Source of the DNA: Rutstroemia sp. NJR-2017a BVV2
Taxonomy: Eukaryota; Ascomycota; Leotiomycetes; Helotiales; Rutstroemiaceae
Length of the DNA: 64,000 nt
Direction of reading: 5' to 3'
NCBI GenBank assembly: GCA_002946415.1
Contig: NJPS01000034.1
Coordinates: 434,001 to 498,000 of the forward strand
Below are positions 1 through 11,124 of this stretch, in pieces. Below the pieces are notes generated by a model that worked only from the letters and a program-made list of their open reading frames with translations, was not told the DNA's origin and did no database searches. A program made the translations under genes and the position numbers. The stretch's first letter is position 1. Every line of letters starts with the position of its first letter.

Positions 1-2822
1 AAACGATCGTAGGTGTGGCAACTTTCCTCGGCGGTACTAGTCTCGAAGAGTTTATACTACCACTGATGGTTCAGGCCCTGACTGATCCAGAGGAATTTGT
101 GGTAAGGAGTGTTCTTCGTTCATTTGCAGATATGGCGGAACTGGGACTCTTTCAGCGTTCGAAAATATGGGAAATGGTGGATGTTGTCAGCCGCTTTACC
201 ATGCATCCGAACATCTGGATTAGAGAGGCTGCAACCAATTTCCTATCGTCAGCGACCGTGTTCCTTTCGAGTGCCGACAACCAATGCATAATTTCGCCAT
301 TAATCCGACCGTATCTCAAGACACCAGTGAGTAATTTCACTGAGCTAGCATTGCTAGATGCGCTGAAGAAACCACTTTCAAGGCCAGTTCTTGACATGGC
401 TATCAATTGGGCAGTGAAAGTGGATAGAGGAACATTTTGGAAACCCGTCAATCAACTGCGAACATTCTCGTTTGATTCAAGCAGCTTCGGACCCACCCTT
501 GCCAAAAAGGATACAGGCAATCTTGTCTTACAGAGGATCCCCAAAAATGAAGAAGATGAACAATGGCTGACAAAACTTCGAAACATTGGGATGACCCATG
601 AGGACGAGTTCAAACTGCTTGCTCTAAGAGAATACATCTGGCGAGTTGCGCCGTCCAAAACTCGAGAGGGACCGCAGCATCAATCTTATCTCAACAATGT
701 GATCAACCTGCGAAGCTTTCATATTACTCCACAAACAGTAATGTTTGACGAACAGATCACCGAAGAACCGCCTCGGCAAATCAATAACGGCTTGGAAGGC
801 AACGGAGAACAACACTCTATTGCAGATGCTTTGTTAGACGCCTCTATGACAATTGATGATTCGATTTCCAAACGAAGAATTTCCGCACTTAACACCCACA
901 AGGCAAGAGCCAATGCCCTCGCAACAAATGGCGTAGATCCACTATCTCCATCGTTGTCACCCGGACTTTTGTCACCTCTGGACACCCCAACGCCTAGATC
1001 AGATGGTACTCCAAGGAAAACATCTTTCAACCGGCCAGGCACTGCCGATACAGGCAAGCTGAGTGACGATGAGACAGCCTCCTTACTGGGAACAGCATCG
1101 ATCAACTCAAAAGACACCGGCCGAGGCATTCGTCACAGGTCTTCTGCAATGACGCTGATGAACCGCAAAGAATCTGGTAAAGGTGTACCTGAAACGGGCA
1201 CAACTTCAACCAATGCTTTTGGTAAGGTCGAAGGACCTTTTTCGCAGACCTCACCTCAGCCATCTCCACTAGCTTTGGCTAAAGATCCGGAAGACACTAA
1301 GGATAAAATTCGGTACAGAGCTGCCCATACATATTCTGGCAATGATCCGAACATATTAAAGATGCTTGACGCTATGTATGTGGACAATTTTCCAAATGAT
1401 ATCGCCGATTTTGGTCCATTGATAGCACCATCGAGCCGACGTCGGGCCATCACCAGGAGCAACAATCAAGGGATCGAGAGATCATGGAGGCCGGAAGGAA
1501 TTCTTGTCGCCACATTTGCCGAGCATGTTGGGCCCATTCATCATATTGCTGTGGCTCCGGACCATGTGTTTTTCCTTACTGGTGGTGATGATGGTTGTGT
1601 GAAGGTATGGGATACGGGAAGGCTGGAGCGAAATGTTGCGTACAGATCAAGGCAGACTCACAAGCATGTGAACGATGCAAAAATCACAGCGCTGTGTTTC
1701 GTGGAGCAAACTCACTCTTTTGTCAGTTGCGGCAACGATGGAAGTATCAATGTCGTCAAAGTCAGTTGCATGCAAAGCGGCGGTGTAGGAAGATATGGCA
1801 AGTTACGGCTGTTGCGCGAATACCAGCTACCAAAAGACGAGTTTGCTGTCTGGGCGGAGCATTTCAAATCAGAAGTAAATTCAATTCTACTTGTCGCGAC
1901 AAATCGATCGAGGGTATTGGCGATAGACTTAAGAGCTATGACTCTTCTTTATACACTGGAGAATCCGGTGCATCATGGTACTCCTACCTGTTTTTGCATT
2001 GACAGAAGGCGTAATTGGCTATTATTGGGAACTTCCCATGGTATTCTAGACCTTTGGGATCTGCGATTCAAGGTACGGGCAAAAGCTTGGGGTGTACCTG
2101 GGGCCACGCCTATATACCGAATTCGGATCCACCCAACTAAAGGTCGGGGGAGATGGGTATGTGTCGCTGGTGGTAGTGGGCAGGGAGAGGTGACGACCTG
2201 GGACGTAGAGAAAACGCAATGCCGAGAAGTGTACCGCTCCGGTTCAAGCCGAGATGTACCAAAGAACTATGAGCCATGGCCAGTTGATGAAGATCGCCCA
2301 GAGGGTATGCTAGGCCGGTTTGCCGGAGCACTAGAGCCAACAACAGGCGCTTCGAACTATGGCATTCGTGCAATGATCGCTGGAACGGACTCTCGCGATG
2401 AGAACCGTGATGTTAAATATGGATTCATGATTACTGGAGGCTCAGATCGCAAGATACGGTTCTGGGATCTATCAAACGTTGAGAGCTCGATGGTTGTGAG
2501 CGGGCTGGAGGTTGACGAGCCTAAACCTGTATATGACACGACACATCCTACACCTATTCTTACACTCAACAGCGAGAAGGTGCCGAGACAGAATCCGACG
2601 GTTCAAAACCCAGGCACAAGAAACAGAGGCAAGGATGGTGGCAAAGTAGAACCGGGGAACAAAGCTACGGGGAAGGCGCCAAGGAGTACGGTTATTTCTT
2701 TACAAGGACAGAAGTTGTTGAGGGCGCACTTAGATTCGATTTTGGATGTGGCGTTGCTAGAAAGTCCTTATGGTATGATGGTTAGTGTAGATAGAGGGGG
2801 TGTTATATTCGTCTTCCAGTGA
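1..2822 (+). CDS. VPS15: VPS15, PI3-kinase regulatory subunit (3' part)
   Basis: The frame is open from the window edge, so the N-terminal kinase-like domain lies outside. What is visible begins with HEAT-type repeats (about the first 110 residues, around FVVRSVLRSFADMAELG and HPNIWIREAATNFL). A Ser/Pro-rich low-complexity linker follows, then a C-terminal WD40 propeller from about residue 495 (GGDDGCVKVWD, FVSCGNDGSINVV, GSDRKIRFWDLS) to the stop. This order matches VPS15/PIK3R4, the pseudokinase scaffold that binds the VPS34 phosphatidylinositol 3-kinase on endosomes and autophagosomes. No intron is needed in the visible part. The TGA lies at 2820-2822. The first visible methionine-like codon is GTG and is not the real start. 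Confidence 0.93.
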   Translation, partial: TIVGVATFLGGTSLEEFILPLMVQALTDPEEFVVRSVLRSFADMAELGLFQRSKIWEMVDVVSRFTMHPNIWIREAATNFLSSATVFLSSADNQCIISPLIRPYLKTPVSNFTELALLDALKKPLSRPVLDMAINWAVKVDRGTFWKPVNQLRTFSFDSSSFGPTLAKKDTGNLVLQRIPKNEEDEQWLTKLRNIGMTHEDEFKLLALREYIWRVAPSKTREGPQHQSYLNNVINLRSFHITPQTVMFDEQITEEPPRQINNGLEGNGEQHSIADALLDASMTIDDSISKRRISALNTHKARANALATNGVDPLSPSLSPGLLSPLDTPTPRSDGTPRKTSFNRPGTADTGKLSDDETASLLGTASINSKDTGRGIRHRSSAMTLMNRKESGKGVPETGTTSTNAFGKVEGPFSQTSPQPSPLALAKDPEDTKDKIRYRAAHTYSGNDPNILKMLDAMYVDNFPNDIADFGPLIAPSSRRRAITRSNNQGIERSWRPEGILVATFAEHVGPIHHIAVAPDHVFFLTGGDDGCVKVWDTGRLERNVAYRSRQTHKHVNDAKITALCFVEQTHSFVSCGNDGSINVVKVSCMQSGGVGRYGKLRLLREYQLPKDEFAVWAEHFKSEVNSILLVATNRSRVLAIDLRAMTLLYTLENPVHHGTPTCFCIDRRRNWLLLGTSHGILDLWDLRFKVRAKAWGVPGATPIYRIRIHPTKGRGRWVCVAGGSGQGEVTTWDVEKTQCREVYRSGSSRDVPKNYEPWPVDEDRPEGMLGRFAGALEPTTGASNYGIRAMIAGTDSRDENRDVKYGFMITGGSDRKIRFWDLSNVESSMVVSGLEVDEPKPVYDTTHPTPILTLNSEKVPRQNPTVQNPGTRNRGKDGGKVEPGNKATGKAPRSTVISLQGQKLLRAHLDSILDVALLESPYGMMVSVDRGGVIFVFQ

Positions 2823-3323
2823 TCACTGATGGTAGAAGCAAATTTAAAGGAAGCCATTGGAGTTTGGGAAGGGAGTTTGCATCAAGAGCGGCTGGACGGG
2901 CATGTCGGATGGTTGGTGCATCTGCAAGAGGATATGTAAGAATAATTCGTGGAGCCACTTGCTTCATATATACAATATGGCAACAGAAAATCCTAATACT
3001 GCATAGACGCCAATAACTTGTTCTCAATTAGTGTGCCTTGGTTCAAAATTCAAACCCGAAATGCTATCACAAGAGGTGATTGCCCGATAAGGACTAGCGT
3101 GGTGTAGCTTCACAAATAATTTCTAGACGGTGGAGGGGATTTCGATATCAGCCTCGTCAACTATCTCCAACATAGAACTTCATACACCACCCACCAGGAC
3201 TATTGAATCCCCCGCATTATCGACTCCCCAATTCCCCATAAACACGACATAATATCGAGCCCCCCGCAATCTCCTACAAAAATAATATAAAGACACAACG
3301 ACCGAGCACACGCAACAGACAAG
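2823..3323. other. intergenic, VPS15 3' side and LEA1 promoter
   Basis: No gene is seen. The last 60 bases contain an AT-rich TATA-like stretch (near 3281-3293) just upstream of the LEA1-like start, plus pyrimidine and CA-rich sequence typical of a fungal promoter. Confidence 0.5.
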
Positions 3324-4503
3324 ATGAGACTCACAGCCGAACTCATCCAAAACTCGCTCTCCTACCTCAACCCGCTCAAAGAGCGCGAACTAGATCTCCG
3401 AGGTGCGTTTTTGGCTTTTGATTTTCCTGAAAGGAACATGATACTACACAAAAGAGCTGCGTTGATATGGTAATCGTTTTGGTGAGGTTTGCAGGACATA
3501 AAATTCCCGCGGTTGAGAACTTGGGAGTTGCTGGTGTGAGTTACCCATTTTTTTCCCTCTGGTTTTCTCTGCGGGCTGGATTGCTTGTGTGTTTAGTTGC
3601 TGTTTCTTAATTCTTGGTTTTATGGGTTGGGATTGGGGTTGCGAACGAAGTCATATATATGTGTTTGTGTTAATGTCAAATTTGTAGCCACACGACGCGA
3701 TAGATTTCACAGACAACGATATCCAAACCCTCGGCAACTTCCCGCTCTCGCCCCGTCTTCGAACGCTCCTGCTGGCGCGCAATCGCGTCTCGAGTATTCA
3801 GCCCAGTTTACCGAATTCGCTGCCGAATCTTACGACGTTGGTGCTCACGGCGAATAATTTCAGTGAGCTGGCGGACTTGGATGTGCTGGGCGGGTTTACG
3901 CGATTGTTGAGTTTGGTGTTGATGGAGAATCCGGTTGCGAGGAAGGAGGTAGGTTGGCCTTCTTTTGTTTTTCGAGAGTGCATGGGATGAGAGGGGAAGT
4001 GAGAAGGAGAGGAAGGGAAAGAAACGGGAAATATTGGAATTGAAAGCTGGCGCTGATATTATAACAGCATTATAGGGAATGGATCCTCTTCCGCTGTCCG
4101 AGTGTGCGATTTCTCGACTACAAAAAGGTTAAGCAAGCCGAACGAGAAAGGGCACAGGAATTGTTCGGTACTGCTGCAGAACCTTCTGCTCTTGCTTCAA
4201 AGGTATACTATGCCTTTCCTTTCCTTTCCGCGACTATTTTCTGTCAGATTCTAATACATAAAAATCTCTCAGATCATGGGCATCAAATCCAAAACATTCG
4301 ACACATCAAGCGCCGCCAATGGCACATCTGCGAATGCCCCGAACAAGAACTACCGTGTCCAGCTTACGGATAAGGAACGCAAAAAGGTGGAGGAATTGAT
4401 TAAGAATGCGAAGAGTCTGCAGGAAATTATTAGGTTGGAGAAGGAGTTGAATGAGGGGAGGGTGCCAATTGGTGCACAGGGTGCTGATGAGATGGAAGAA
4501 TAG
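3324..4503 (+). CDS. LEA1: U2 small nuclear ribonucleoprotein A' (LEA1-like)
   Basis: Five exons: 3324-3402, 3495-3535, 3688-3948, 4068-4202 and 4273-4503, with consistent phases, giving about 248 residues (human U2A' is 255). The N-terminus MRLTAELIQNS and ELDLRG.KIPAVENLG match the U2A' family. Leucine-rich repeats follow (LRTLLLARNRVSSIQ, LPNLTTLVLTANNFSEL, LLSLVLMENPV), then the LRR cap HYREWILFRCPSVRFLDYKKV. The C-terminal tail (KSKTFD, LTDKERKKVEELIKNA) is also typical. The protein binds U2B'' and stem-loop IV of U2 snRNA in the spliceosome. Four introns in a 1.2 kb gene fit a conserved fungal spliceosomal gene. Confidence 0.93.
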
Positions 4504-5020
4504 AGTTGAATGGATAGGTGGACGAACGGATGGAGAAGAGGTACTACCTGCTACTAGGCGAGCAAGGCTCCGAGAAGATAAGAATGAAGTGGCACGGAGT
4601 GAAGGAAGCTATATTAAAATGCATATTCAAAATGGCGTTTCGAGCTTTCCGAAGAAAGACAAAAGTATGGATGGGAATTCTGTTCGGTTGCTGGAAGATT
4701 AATACGTGTCTATGTGAGTCTACATTTTGTGTATAAGAGGTTGCGAGTATTAAATTGCCCTACACTGGCTTGAACACGCCGAAAGATGTGTTGGCAATCA
4801 GAGCTTCATAGGGCTTTGAATACTACATACTACCTATAACTTTTGATTCTTGATTCTTGGCTTTCCCCTGCTTTACTACCGTATATATATACACAACCCA
4901 TCCCAATACCAACACTACCATGATACAAAATTCTAGACAATACAACACAGCGAAACGTACTTGTCCCCATAGGGCTTACAATCTCAGCACAGTACAAAAC
5001 GTAAGCATGTCAGAACCATC
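4504..5020. other. convergent intergenic region
   Basis: Holds the facing 3' ends of the LEA1-like gene and the histone-fold gene. AT-rich near 4880-4895 (tatatatata). No further gene is seen. Confidence 0.5.
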
Positions 5021-5923
5021 TTAACTCATCTCAACATCCTCCCCCGCATGAGAAACCCCATTCCCACTCCCCTCCGGATGCGCATACGCATCCCCCCCAT
5101 TCGTCCGACTCTCGTTCCTCAACTGCGCACTCGGATCCGCATCTTCGTCCGCATTCGCGCTTGCTGCTTCCGCTTCCAGCATCGCTGTCGGAGCCATGAC
5201 TCGGTTCGTCGCCATGAAGCCGTTGATGTAGCCATTTGCAGGATTGGGATTGGGAGTGGGGACGGGTGCAGGCCCGGGCGCGGATTCGAGTAATCCGTGC
5301 ACGGCGATCCCGCGGGGAGAGTCGACGATGTCGCCGTTTTGCGGGTTGTTGACGGAGGAAGAGGGGTGGTTGGGGAGGCTGGTGTGGATGAGAGGGGTTT
5401 TGAGGGAGTGCTTGGCTTTGATGATTTTGAGGGGGATGGTGCGGGGGATGACGTCGCTGAGGAATTCGAGGTTGTCGATGTGGGATACGGCGGAGGCTGG
5501 TAGGGGGGAGGTTAGTTTAAGGGTGTGGGGAAGGTGGGACAAGGGGGAAGACATACAGAGATCTCGATATTGGATGTTACGACGGGGTTTGCGTTCGGAT
5601 TTCACGACGTTGTGGCCGGATTCGGCGAGGTATTGGATGAACATTTCCTGGGGAGGGGAGTTAGCTTGCTGGAACGCAAGAGGTTGTAGTGGAAGGGTAG
5701 CGGTAGCATACAGTGGCGAGCGTTATGACGAATGCAGCGTTATTAGAACACATGTGGATATCTTGATCAACTCCAATTATCTTCTTGACACGTGATACTG
5801 TGGTGATGGTTAGTCCTTTTCTTGGGGATATGAGGGGCGGCAGGTATGCTGTTGCTTACACGGTAATTGGGTTGTACCAGTTGCTTCGATGCTGGTTGGG
5901 GGGACTGAGGAGTTGGAAGGCAT
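5021..5923 (-). CDS. histone-fold protein, DNA polymerase epsilon DPB3/CHRAC type
   Basis: Four exons on the minus strand: 5923-5860, 5797-5712, 5647-5557 and 5496-5021, about 238 residues. Splicing gives a CBF/NF-Y-type histone fold at about residues 19-105: LPLSRVKKIIGVDQDIHMC, then NNAAFVITLATEMFIQYLAE, then RRNIQYRDLSSAVSHIDNLEFL. This matches small subunits such as fungal Dpb3, POLE4 and CHRAC-15/16. Such proteins pair with a second histone-fold subunit in DNA polymerase epsilon or ISWI remodellers. The rest is a low-complexity acidic and Asn/Gly/Pro-rich tail ending in GEDVEMS. Choosing between polymerase epsilon and CHRAC membership needs an alignment. The start at 5923 is the first ATG that splices into LPLSRV. 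Confidence 0.85.
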
Positions 5924-7091
5924 GATGGCGGTGCGGGGTTGGCTGGAAGAAGGCAGGTAATTTCGAGGGTTGGGAAAGACGGAAGTCGAGTTTGGGGGAT
6001 GGGGATATCTGTAGGATATTAGTCGATGCTATGGTGAATGATTGGTGAGCAATTTGAGAGATGGATGTGTTCTTGGAGGTAGAACTTGATGCCCAGATCC
6101 AGCAACGCCATCACAAAGGAACTGCACTCGCAGGAACCACCAGAATTCAAGCTATCGGGCTGAGCCTCGACTGGCCCTGAACAATCGACGAATAATCACG
6201 TGTTCCAAGCAAATAGGGGATGAAATAACGAGTCTGATATTGATCTCAAAGGTTGAGACCTCAGTCTTGCTGGGTGTGTGGAATCACTTCGGGTTGACCG
6301 CCAATGTGGTAGGTAACCTGCAACTTTGCAGATACGCGAAGAAAGAAAGGACCAGATATATGGGGAAGTGCACGGGAAGAGGAAAACTTCCCCCTTCAGC
6401 CAGAGCTGGATAACAAGACGAAAGTCACACGTACCAGTGAGAAGTTGCGACGATGCTGAGGAGTTTCGACGTGGGCGAATAAATTATTGTAGAATCTTGG
6501 TTACGGGAAGTTGGATTGGTCAAAGAAGGATGGAAGAAATAGAGAAACCTCCTGGCGCGTTTTTCGAGGACCGCGAAGGTAGAAAGTGCGTTCTTGGTCG
6601 CGTACGGAACCGTAGGCACCCGTGCCCTCCTTTCTTGTCCTGTACCAAGACACGGGATGGGGACTTGGCTACAAAGCTTACGTAGAACTTCACTCGTTTG
6701 TTTGTTTATCTGTTTGTCAATTTCTTCGGCCGTTCCAACAAGTGTTTGGAAGCATCACGGCAGACAGTCAGCTGCTGCATATTACGCAAACAAGTCGATT
6801 GAAGGAAGCAGAGGATTGAAGAATCGACTGCAAGTCAATTCACGTTGAGCAAGATGGTTAAAGATAGTCCATTAAACATCGGTAATGACTGAGCGTATAC
6901 TCGAGTACAACATCACTTAAAGAGAGTAAAGGGCCATTGCCCGGCCGTTTGTTCCACAACCTAAGAATAAATGAATGTTCATATCCCAACGCCCCCAGGT
7001 CAAGCACACGCTCTCCGTGTGTAATTCCCCTTACCCTTACCGTCACTTTCATTCCCACAGATTCATTGCCATCGTCAGTGCCATGCCATCA
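5924..7091. other. intergenic, 1.2 kb
   Basis: Holds the promoter of the histone-fold gene and the 3' side of the transporter. Short open frames here (for example 6326-6685) lack conserved motifs, plausible splice continuation or codon character, and I see no gene. Confidence 0.45.
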
Positions 7092-8625
7092 TCAGTAAAT
7101 CGTCTTCATAGACCATCCCACAGCCAGAACCCTAGCCGCAATAAGGAAAACTCCAGCCAACGCATAAGACAACCCCGCAAAAACAATCAATCCCGTGTAA
7201 TCCTCCCCCCCAGCTGCCGTCAGAATCTGGCCGGCAATTGGCAAACCGGTCAAAGTCCCAAAGGCAACAACCATCCAGCACGTGGCATAATATCGACCAT
7301 AATGCTCTGTCTTACACATCTGACCGACGCATACCGGAGAAAGACTTAAATTGCTGCCGCTGACGACGCCGAAGATTATGGAGAAGACGATTGCCATGGC
7401 TTTCGAGTTGCTGGCTGGTAACCAGAGTGCCAGACAGCTGATGACACAGAGCGCCACGGAGATAATCAGGGTGTTGAGACGCCCGATGAGATCAGCTGCC
7501 CAGCCTGCACCGAATCGACCGAAGAAAGAGCCGGCGTTCAAAATAGCAATGATTTGAAAACCGAACGCGGAAGACTGGCCATGTGCGACGACATAGGGTG
7601 TGATATACGTCAATGGAACGAAGATCCCCCATTCCAGGAGGAAGATGCCCAGGGTGACGAAGAGGAAAGGAGGGTCTTTAAAGACTGTCATATCTGGAAG
7701 AACACTTCGTATACTCGGCATTTTCTTCTTCGGCAAACGGCTTTTGACGAGGAGATTGGCGATCACAAGGAGGAATATGAGGATGAAGCCTAGAATTCGC
7801 GTTGCCCATGCAAAACCAAGCATGGGGAAGAGGCGCTGGAGCATAAGTGGGAAAACGATACCACCGATACTACCAGCAGTCATTGCAATTCCTGTGGCAT
7901 TGCCCCGCTTGACGAGGAAATAATGTCCAATTGAGGCAATACAGGGGGTGTTGATCAAACAGCCTCCAATGCCATTGAGTACACTATATACCATAAAGAA
8001 ATGCCAGTATTCTGCAGTAATCAGCATACGTTCTCGGTGTGTGGAGGAATACCAACTCACGAGTACATAATCCCAACAACATCATAGAAAGAATCAGCAA
8101 GATACTCCCGCTGAAGATCAGGACCCGTGGACCATAAGCATCGAAGATAGGTCCAATGGGTGCACCGCAGAAGAAGGTCAAAAACAGCGAAAGTCCAAAG
8201 ATCCATCCAATCTGACTAGGACTATAATCCTTCAACTGATGAGTGCTGAGGTACTCGAGCAAAACCGCCGTGCTGTTAATGATCCCGAAGACGGAAAAAG
8301 AGCCACAAAATGAGCCGACAACGACCGACCAAGCCTTCAGGCCACCCTCGGGGAAGTCGTCCTTCTCCTCCTGGTCGCTAATTGAAGCATCGTCTGAACT
8401 CGAGCTCGGTCCATCTTGAGGGGCAATTCCTTTCTCGAGATTTTCATCGGTAGCTGCTGTGTCGCTCACTGGATTCTCCGCTGGTATTTCCTTGAAGATT
8501 CCTGAGTCTCGCGCATTGTCATTTGTACTGGTACCAACGTGTGCACTCGGTGCAGTGACGTCGATAGGGTTTTTTAAGCAGCTGTCCTCTGCATAATGAT
8601 TCTCGATCCCTTGCATTCGCCACAC
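7092..8625 (-). CDS. MFS transporter, monocarboxylate-porter type
   Basis: Two exons (8625-8061 and 8011-7092) joined by a 49-nt intron restore LGLCTQYWHFFMVYSVLNGIG across transmembrane segments 3-4. The protein is about 494 residues. The N-terminal 100 residues are hydrophilic and acidic, followed by PEGGLKAWSVVVGSFCGSF, the usual start of segment 1 in the fungal monocarboxylate transporter-like (SLC16-like) subgroup. Twelve hydrophobic segments follow, with FDAYGPR after segment 2 and GRFGAGWAADLIGRLN after segment 8 as MFS loop motifs. The substrate cannot be told from sequence; some members carry nicotinate, carboxylates or riboflavin. An alternative start at 8616 also lies in frame. The next gene upstream is a Zn2Cys6 regulator on the same strand, which could be functionally linked but need not be. 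Confidence 0.88.
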
Positions 8626-9184
8626 CCTCTGGTGTATATAAAAATAATATGGTCAATATATAAGCGGTAAAAATATGTATCAGAATTGCGGTTGGTAAGA
8701 GTTGAGTAATAATTGAAGCAAGGGAGAAGTAAAGTGGGAGAAGGGGAAATTTATTTCATTGGCATCAAATTAACGACGCATTCCAGACTACCCATTTTTC
8801 GTCCGGCCGGAACCGAAGCTCAACGTCAAGGATGTATTTAGCCGGGAGCTACTGTGGGATTTTATCTAAGTTCGCCCAATACTTTCTGTTGCCATGGAGC
8901 GTGGACCCACTTAAGTACTCTTTTCCTTCCTTCTTTCGTTGTGCAAGTTATGGGTTGTTCATCATACACCGACACATTTCGAAACTGCACATCAGATGAC
9001 GTTCGCTACCCCCTTTTAACGCAAGAGCATTGTTGTTGCTGCTCGTAGACATTCACTTCCTACACACCGTAGCCCGTCAGAATATCTGTTATGTAAAGCC
9101 TTCTCGATGTATTGATATGTTTCATACATGTGTGAAAACCCCAAGTTGCCAGATTCATCCAGTCTCATGGCACATCAAAGCTCA
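8626..9184. other. intergenic, transporter promoter
   Basis: AT-rich just upstream of the transporter start (tatataagcgg near 8655-8668, TATA-like on either strand). No gene is seen. Confidence 0.4.
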
Positions 9185-11124
9185 TTATGGCTCCCAGGCT
9201 AGATCGGGCTCATACGCGATGTCAATCACTTCTCCTTCAGCATCCAGGTCTTGGTCCAAGCCCGTATTCATGTTGCCATTCTTCAAATGATGACGCTTAG
9301 CCTTGTCAGTCAAACCGCCCTCTTCATCAATAATCAATCTTCCTTTCATCCCTTGCGGCATGAGCCCCTTTGCACACTCGAAGGCGCCAAATTCAACCAT
9401 TCTTTCACACTTCCCCTTGATGAAATTCCATTCCCAGCTGCCGGGTTCGAAAAGCTCGGAAATTGTCCGCAGAGGAAAAATGGAATGCAGAGAACCAGGA
9501 ACTATATTTTCATCGGACAAGGCGTAATCCAGACATGAGAGAACTTCGTATGCGATATCTTTGACTGATTTCGTTGCTTGAGGTGTGAGAAGATGGGGAT
9601 TAGTGAGTATGAAAGGGATGGTGAGCGGCGAGAGCGATGGTGTAGGCACGAAGCTGCTAGAAGATAGGAAAATCCGAATTCGATAGAGTAGGAGGAGAGC
9701 GGTGTTGTAGTGGGCCAGTTCACGGAAAGTTTGAATGTTTGAGAACTGAAGTCGGGTGAAGATTCGTGGTGGTATTTTTGCTGAAGGATCCTTAGGTGGA
9801 ACGTTCAGGACACTACAGCAGGATGGGTTGAGCGTTTCCCAGGCACTGCGCCACTTGTAGAGCCTGTTTCCCAGTACTATTAGCGCTCACATAACTTCAT
9901 ATACAGTGACAGCAGAAAATTGATGGTAGGTGCCGATGACAATCATTGCTTCGAGGATAACTTACTCGTATATATGGAGATCAACATCCCGAGTTAGCCT
10001 ATCGACGTCGTTTAATGAGTAGTTCACTCTTCTTTTTAAGTTGTCTAAATCTTCTAGGAGGCCCGGTATGTAGCAAAATCTATCGTATAGCTGACTCTTC
10101 ATAGACTTTGGTTGCCGAGATGCCTTCCAAGGAATCGTAAGCCATTCAGGCTCCGCCAAGAAGCAGCGCTCTTTTCTTTCTATGTGTGCATTAACTATGC
10201 CTGTGCGAGCAATATCAAAAGTTTGTAGGTCAGTCTCATTTTTGTAATGCGCTGGCCCAAGTATCTGGCATATTCGCTGAAGACCCTTTGTGTGGCCGAT
10301 GAAACCAACAGGGCTAGGAGATGCCATCAACTATACGATGTTAGTAGAGTTCAGCTCTTTATATTGGGTACTACTAGCCTCAAAGTATATCATGGAGTTG
10401 ATATTTGTCATAGTCGTCAGAGAATAAATAGCATTTGCGCCCTGTAAATCATCTCGTAGCCGTTGAAGGGCTTTACAGTATTCTTGCATTGCGTGAGTGA
10501 TACAATCCTGCCGCTTGTTTACTCGACCGTAGAACATGGTATTGATTGCTTCGACACAGTACGCTGCTGTAGGCTTCTGATCGGGTGGTCCATTGTAGGA
10601 TAAATCAGATCCGCTCTAGATATCTAATGTTATCAACTGTCCGTGATGAAATCGATTCTTCAGCCTTACCCAAGCAAGCAAAGGATTTTTGATATCAAAT
10701 CGGGATAGCAAAGAAAACGATTTCTCGTCTTCTTCGCAAGAGTCGACGTCAGACATGGAAGGTGGAGGCGATAGTGATGGCGCTGGTGATTGCGAAGATC
10801 TCGATGATCCGACAGATCGTGCCTTCTTTGATTTCTGGCGCATATTTGCCTGTATTTCCTGCCTCCATGCTTCGAGATATGCTTCTCTTTTTACTCGAAC
10901 ACGGGTCTCGGCTCTACTCCGTTCGTCGACAAATCGGAAGCTTTTCTCATATCCCTCACATTCCATATTGCTTTTGGTGCATCTTTCACAGACGGGTCGA
11001 CTTTCATCGCATCTCACCCTTCGACGTCTGCACGTCAGGCAACCTATAAATACGTAAGATGTCAAGGCTCTTGATGGATAGAAGAAATATGCTCACCCCT
11101 CGATCGGTTAGCAACACCTACCAT
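9185..11124 (-). CDS. Zn2Cys6 transcription factor, fungal_trans_2 type
   Basis: Five exons on the minus strand: 11124-11097, 11043-10670, 10615-10379, 10330-9966 and 9863-9185, about 560 residues. The first 28-nt exon splices to complete RSRGCLTCRRRRVRCDE, followed by RPVCERCTKSNMECEGY, the six-cysteine binuclear zinc cluster at residues 10-37. A basic/coiled stretch and a Ser/Pro-rich linker follow. The middle region contains HTKGLQRICQILGP and PEWLTIPW, typical of the DUF3468/fungal_trans_2 regulators. Targets are unknown. All junctions are canonical except 10331-10378. That intron is needed to remove an in-frame TAG and has a TACTAAC branch site and a TATAG acceptor, but no in-phase GT donor; GC-TAG-T is the best fit. 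The gene may therefore use a GC-AG intron or be damaged. Confidence 0.85.

Noticed and set aside
5048..5795. Plus-strand open frames opposite the histone-fold gene
   Set aside because: They are antisense shadows; the minus strand gives a spliced conserved domain.
7351..7923. Plus-strand frames opposite the MFS transporter
   Set aside because: They are shadows of a clear 12-segment transporter on the minus strand.
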